In this document: one piece after another, positions 61,722-64,000 of the stretch | Layout: each line of letters begins with the position of its first letter | How positions within the stretch are numbered: the first letter of the stretch is position 1 | Source of the DNA: Flavobacteriaceae bacterium | GTDB lineage: Bacteria; Bacteroidota; Bacteroidia; Flavobacteriales; Flavobacteriaceae | Length of the DNA stretch: 64,000 nucleotides | Reading direction: 5' to 3' | Assembly (NCBI GenBank): GCA_013373105.1 | Contig: JABXIJ010000030.1 | Location: 1-64,000, forward strand | The notes under the pieces: model-generated | Database searches by the model: none | Seen by the model: only the letters and a program-made list of their open reading frames with translations | What the model was told of the DNA's origin: nothing | Translations under genes and position numbers: made by a program

Positions 61722-63248
61722 ATGCGTTTACTACTACTTTTTATTACCCTTATCCTTTACTCTTTTAATTTCAATGCACAACAAATGCCAATTGATTTTG
61801 ATGAATCTTCAGAAAATTTTTCTGTTTTTAGTGGTGTAACTTTCGCTAAGGTTTCAAACCCAGATGATAATACAGACCAAGTAGGTCAATTTATAAACAG
61901 TGGTAGCAACGATTATGAAGGTGCTTATTTAGATTTACAAAGACCTATTGATTTATCACAACACAATGAGATAAGATTAAATTTCTATAGTTATGATAAT
62001 GATGCTCACAATATTTTAATAAAGATTGAACAAGGTAGTACTTTTGTAGAAGTAGAAAAAAGTATTCCTGCAGGTAATGAAAACCAATGGGTAAATGATA
62101 TTTTATTCGATTTTTCGAGTTACTCAGGCACATATTCACGAATAACAATTTTTATTGATGGTGGTGAAAAAAAATCTGGAACTTTTTTAATTGACGATAT
62201 AGATGATGGTTCAACACCTACAGATCCTAATGCATTAGATGTTGAATATACTAATCTAGTTTGGTCAGATGAATTTGATGGCAATTCTTTAGACACTAAC
62301 AAATGGCATCATCAAACTTTTGGTCCAAATGGAGGAAGGTGGTTTAATGGAGAATTACAACATTATACAGATAGTGAAACAAACTCATTTGTTGCTAATG
62401 GTAATTTAAATATTGTTGCTAAAAAAGAAACAATAACACAAAATGGTATTACTTTAAATTATACCTCTGCTAGACTAAATTCTAAATTTGCATTCACATA
62501 TGGCAGAGTTGATGTTAGAGCTAAATTACCAGAAGGAAATGGAACTTGGCCTGCAATTTGGACTCTAGGAAAAAACATTAGTGAACCAGGTTCTTATTGG
62601 GAAACACAAGGCTTTGGTACTACTCCTTGGCCAGCTTGTGGAGAAATAGATATTATGGAACATGGTCTTCATGCAACTAATGTTGTTTCTAGTGCAATAC
62701 ATACTCCCTCAAGTTTTGGTGCAACAGTTAACACTGCTACAAAATCCATGACTGATGTTGCCAACAACTTTCATAAATACTCTATGAATTGGTCTCCAAA
62801 TCAAATTACTTTTTTAGTTGATGGGAAAGTGTATTACACATATAAACCTTCTACAAAAAATAGCAGCACATGGCCTTTTAATTTAGATCAGTTTCTTCTA
62901 TTAAATGTTGCAATAGGTGGTTATTCTGGAACACCAGCTTCAAACTTTACAGAAGTTAATATGGCTGTCGATTATGTAAGAGTATATCAAAGTGCAACTG
63001 CAAGTACAGATAACTTTTTTAGTTCAAACTTTACTGTCTATCCAAATCCTGTTTCTAATAATATTCAAATTAAAACAAGCGAACCTATTCATAAAATTGA
63101 GATGTATTCTAGTTTAGGTAAAAAAGTATTAACTCAAAATAATAATCTAAAATCTATTAATGTAAATTCGTTATCATCTGGTTTATACCTCTTAAAAATA
63201 ACTTCTAACAACAAAGTTGCAACAAAAAAAGTAATTGTAAAAAAATAA
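61722..63248 (+). CDS. Secreted GH16 laminarinase with T9SS sorting domain
   Basis: 508 residues. Signal peptide 1-19 (FNFNAQ). Residues 20-165 are a beta-sandwich, carbohydrate-binding-like domain (AYLDLQRPIDLSQHNEIRL, FLIDDIDDGS). The GH16 domain follows, from about 175 to 435: LVWSDEFDGNSLDTNKWHHQ, YGRVDVRAKLPEGNGTWPAIW, and the catalytic E308-I-D310-I-M-E313. The last 80 residues are a type A T9SS sorting domain (FTVYPNPVSNNIQIK, SSGLYLLKI, TKKVIVKK). It hydrolyses beta-1,3-glucan such as laminarin outside the cell or on its surface. Confidence 0.95.
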   Translation: MRLLLLFITLILYSFNFNAQQMPIDFDESSENFSVFSGVTFAKVSNPDDNTDQVGQFINSGSNDYEGAYLDLQRPIDLSQHNEIRLNFYSYDNDAHNILIKIEQGSTFVEVEKSIPAGNENQWVNDILFDFSSYSGTYSRITIFIDGGEKKSGTFLIDDIDDGSTPTDPNALDVEYTNLVWSDEFDGNSLDTNKWHHQTFGPNGGRWFNGELQHYTDSETNSFVANGNLNIVAKKETITQNGITLNYTSARLNSKFAFTYGRVDVRAKLPEGNGTWPAIWTLGKNISEPGSYWETQGFGTTPWPACGEIDIMEHGLHATNVVSSAIHTPSSFGATVNTATKSMTDVANNFHKYSMNWSPNQITFLVDGKVYYTYKPSTKNSSTWPFNLDQFLLLNVAIGGYSGTPASNFTEVNMAVDYVRVYQSATASTDNFFSSNFTVYPNPVSNNIQIKTSEPIHKIEMYSSLGKKVLTQNNNLKSINVNSLSSGLYLLKITSNNKVATKKVIVKK

Positions 63249-63272
63249 ACAATTATTTACTTTTGTAAATAG

Positions 63273-63707
63273 ATGTTAAGAATTATGTGTATTAAAAAAG
63301 TTAATATTTTATTATTGGTATTCACAATTTTTCTCTCATGTACTGTGGCAGGTTCAGATTAGGAAGAAATATCTTTAGCTGAAACAGATGTTAAATTAGA
63401 GTTCACATCTGCAGAACCAAACTACGATGAAATTGATTTTTCGTATTATGATAATAGTACTGATAAATTTAATTCTGAAACATTAAAATTTCAATACGAT
63501 ACTAATGGCAATGCTTTACCATTAGTAGTGTTATGGGAAGATTTTGGTTATAGGTTTATACGAGGTAATGCTTACAGAAATAATTTTAGCACAGCTTAAC
63601 TAACTTTAAAGATTTATGTAAACGACGAGCTTGTTTTTGAAGAAACTGAAGTTGGTGTACCAAACAATACTTATGCAACAATAAATTTCGATTACACTAT
63701 TAAATAG
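63273..63707 (+). pseudogene. Small lipoprotein gene broken by two in-frame stops
   Basis: From ATG 63273 the frame runs 144 codons to TAG 63705-63707, interrupted by TAG 63360-63362 and TAA 63597-63599. It opens with a lipoprotein signal (INILLLVFTIFLSC-type, Cys near residue 23). After the first stop it continues EISLAETDVKLEFTSAEPNYDEIDFSYYDN (cut as ETDVKLEFTSAEPNYDEIDF) and, after the second, LTLKIYVNDELVFEETEV and YATINFDYTIK, a typical beta-sandwich surface protein. No frameshift is needed to read the whole. It directly follows the laminarinase gene and precedes tRNA-Ser. Confidence 0.8.
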
Positions 63708-63712
63708 TTTTG

Positions 63713-63799
63713 CAGAGAGGATGGGATTCGAACCCACGATACCGTTTCCAGTATACTACCTTTCCAGGGTAGCCAGATAAACCACTCTTGCACCTCTCT
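63713..63799 (-). tRNA. tRNA-Ser (GGA)
   Basis: An 87-base class II tRNA. Acceptor AGAGAGG pairs with CCTCTCT, discriminator G. Anticodon stem CTACC/GGTAG encloses CTGGAAA with anticodon GGA. A long variable arm (TATACTGGAAACGGTATC region) and TTCGAAT T-loop are present. CCA is partly suggested by the following CA but not encoded as CCA. Confidence 0.95.
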
Positions 63800-63811
63800 A
63801 TTTTCCAAAAT

Positions 63812-64000
63812 TTAGGAAATATATAAGTCAATTAATCCTTCTGGAGTATTGACATGTATAGTAGATTTTTCTCTATCAACTTTTGTAATAAAATCATCTA
63901 CCATAGGTATAAAAATAATGGTATTATTTCTGTTGATTTCAAACAAAGGTTGAGCGGCTTTTTCGTTAATTGAAACTATTTCACCAACTTCACCAAAATT
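63812..64000 (-). CDS. rimM: Ribosome maturation factor RimM, C-terminal part (runs off the right edge)
   Basis: 62 codons are in the window, reading leftward from the edge to TAA at 63812-63814. The sequence NFGEVGEIVSINEKAAQPLF, IIFIPMVDDFITKVDRE and VNTPEGLIDLYIS is the PRC-barrel end of RimM, with the closing PEGLIDL motif. RimM helps maturation of the 30S head. The start and N-terminal domain are outside the window. Confidence 0.88.
   Translation of the reverse strand, partial: NFGEVGEIVSINEKAAQPLFEINRNNTIIFIPMVDDFITKVDREKSTIHVNTPEGLIDLYIS

Noticed and set aside
36932..63707. Stop-codon reassignment of TAA/TAG
   Set aside because: All housekeeping genes end with TAA or TAG at the expected lengths, and the residues expected at the seven stops differ (Glu, Ile and others), so the stops are mutations.

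Overview
The window is AT-rich, gene-dense chromosomal DNA of a marine member of the Flavobacteriaceae (Bacteroidota), closest in feel to Polaribacter or Tenacibaculum. The evidence is a T9SS C-terminal sorting domain on a secreted GH16 laminarinase, Bacteroidota-type -7 boxes (TAnnTTTG) in front of several genes, almost no Shine-Dalgarno sequences, and family-typical proteins such as DUF6146, GSCFA, SIMPL and a lipocalin-tailed NupC. Species cannot be fixed from sequence alone.

Layout. 1-3533 is an accessory stretch on the 3' side of an initiator tRNA-Met gene. It holds a DUF4116 repeat protein running off the left edge, a complete 773-bp IS6-family insertion sequence, a Cas4-like/DEDD double nuclease (DUF2779) whose upstream region was replaced by the IS, a 39-bp repeat pair and the stub of an N-formylglutamate amidohydrolase. 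3568-7265 carries tRNA-fMet, era, two hypothetical or SIMPL genes, and der. 7266-7865 is an in-frame fusion of an HD hydrolase to a DUF2490 barrel. 8040-12277 is a co-directional msrB-msrA-selO-xdhC-mocA block. 12427-18063 is a five-gene acyl-CoA dehydrogenase/SDR/phosphotransferase operon; a truncated lemA lies at its downstream end and merR plus an M23 peptidase lie upstream. 19666-33008 is housekeeping: alaS, a GSCFA protein, phenylalanine hydroxylase, gpmI, map, a methyltransferase, apbE and an OmpA lipoprotein. 33092-36928 has a PqqB-like hydrolase, a GH2 glycosidase and a small exported protein. 36932-39516 is decayed: three genes with in-frame stops surround an intact MazG-type gene and a small membrane protein. 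39497-46760 has tag, an M24 peptidase, folA, a CBM48-like protein, thyA and nupC. 46774-53702 has a DUF151 nuclease, etfAB, PDH E1 beta, ppa and hppA. 53765-58989 has the 5-oxoprolinase operon with an Nramp transporter, then pckA. 59079-64000 ends with DUF423, a saccharopine dehydrogenase-like enzyme, a tRNA methyltransferase, laminarinase, a broken lipoprotein gene, tRNA-Ser and the 3' end of rimM.

How the parts connect. The acyl-CoA dehydrogenase operon and the etfBA operon, 30 kb apart, share a 13-bp sequence containing the palindrome TATGCATGCATA at the same distance upstream of their first genes. ETF is the electron acceptor of acyl-CoA dehydrogenases, so this looks like a small fatty-acid-degradation regulon. 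The secreted GH16 and GH2 enzymes point to algal polysaccharide use; the oxoproline operon, PEP carboxykinase and PPi-driven pump fit growth on amino acids and gluconeogenesis.

A theme of the window is recent gene loss. Four genes are broken only by in-frame TAA/TAG codons (seven stops in total, with the reading frame otherwise open). lemA and an N-formylglutamate amidohydrolase are reduced to N-terminal stubs, and two genes are fused by deletion.
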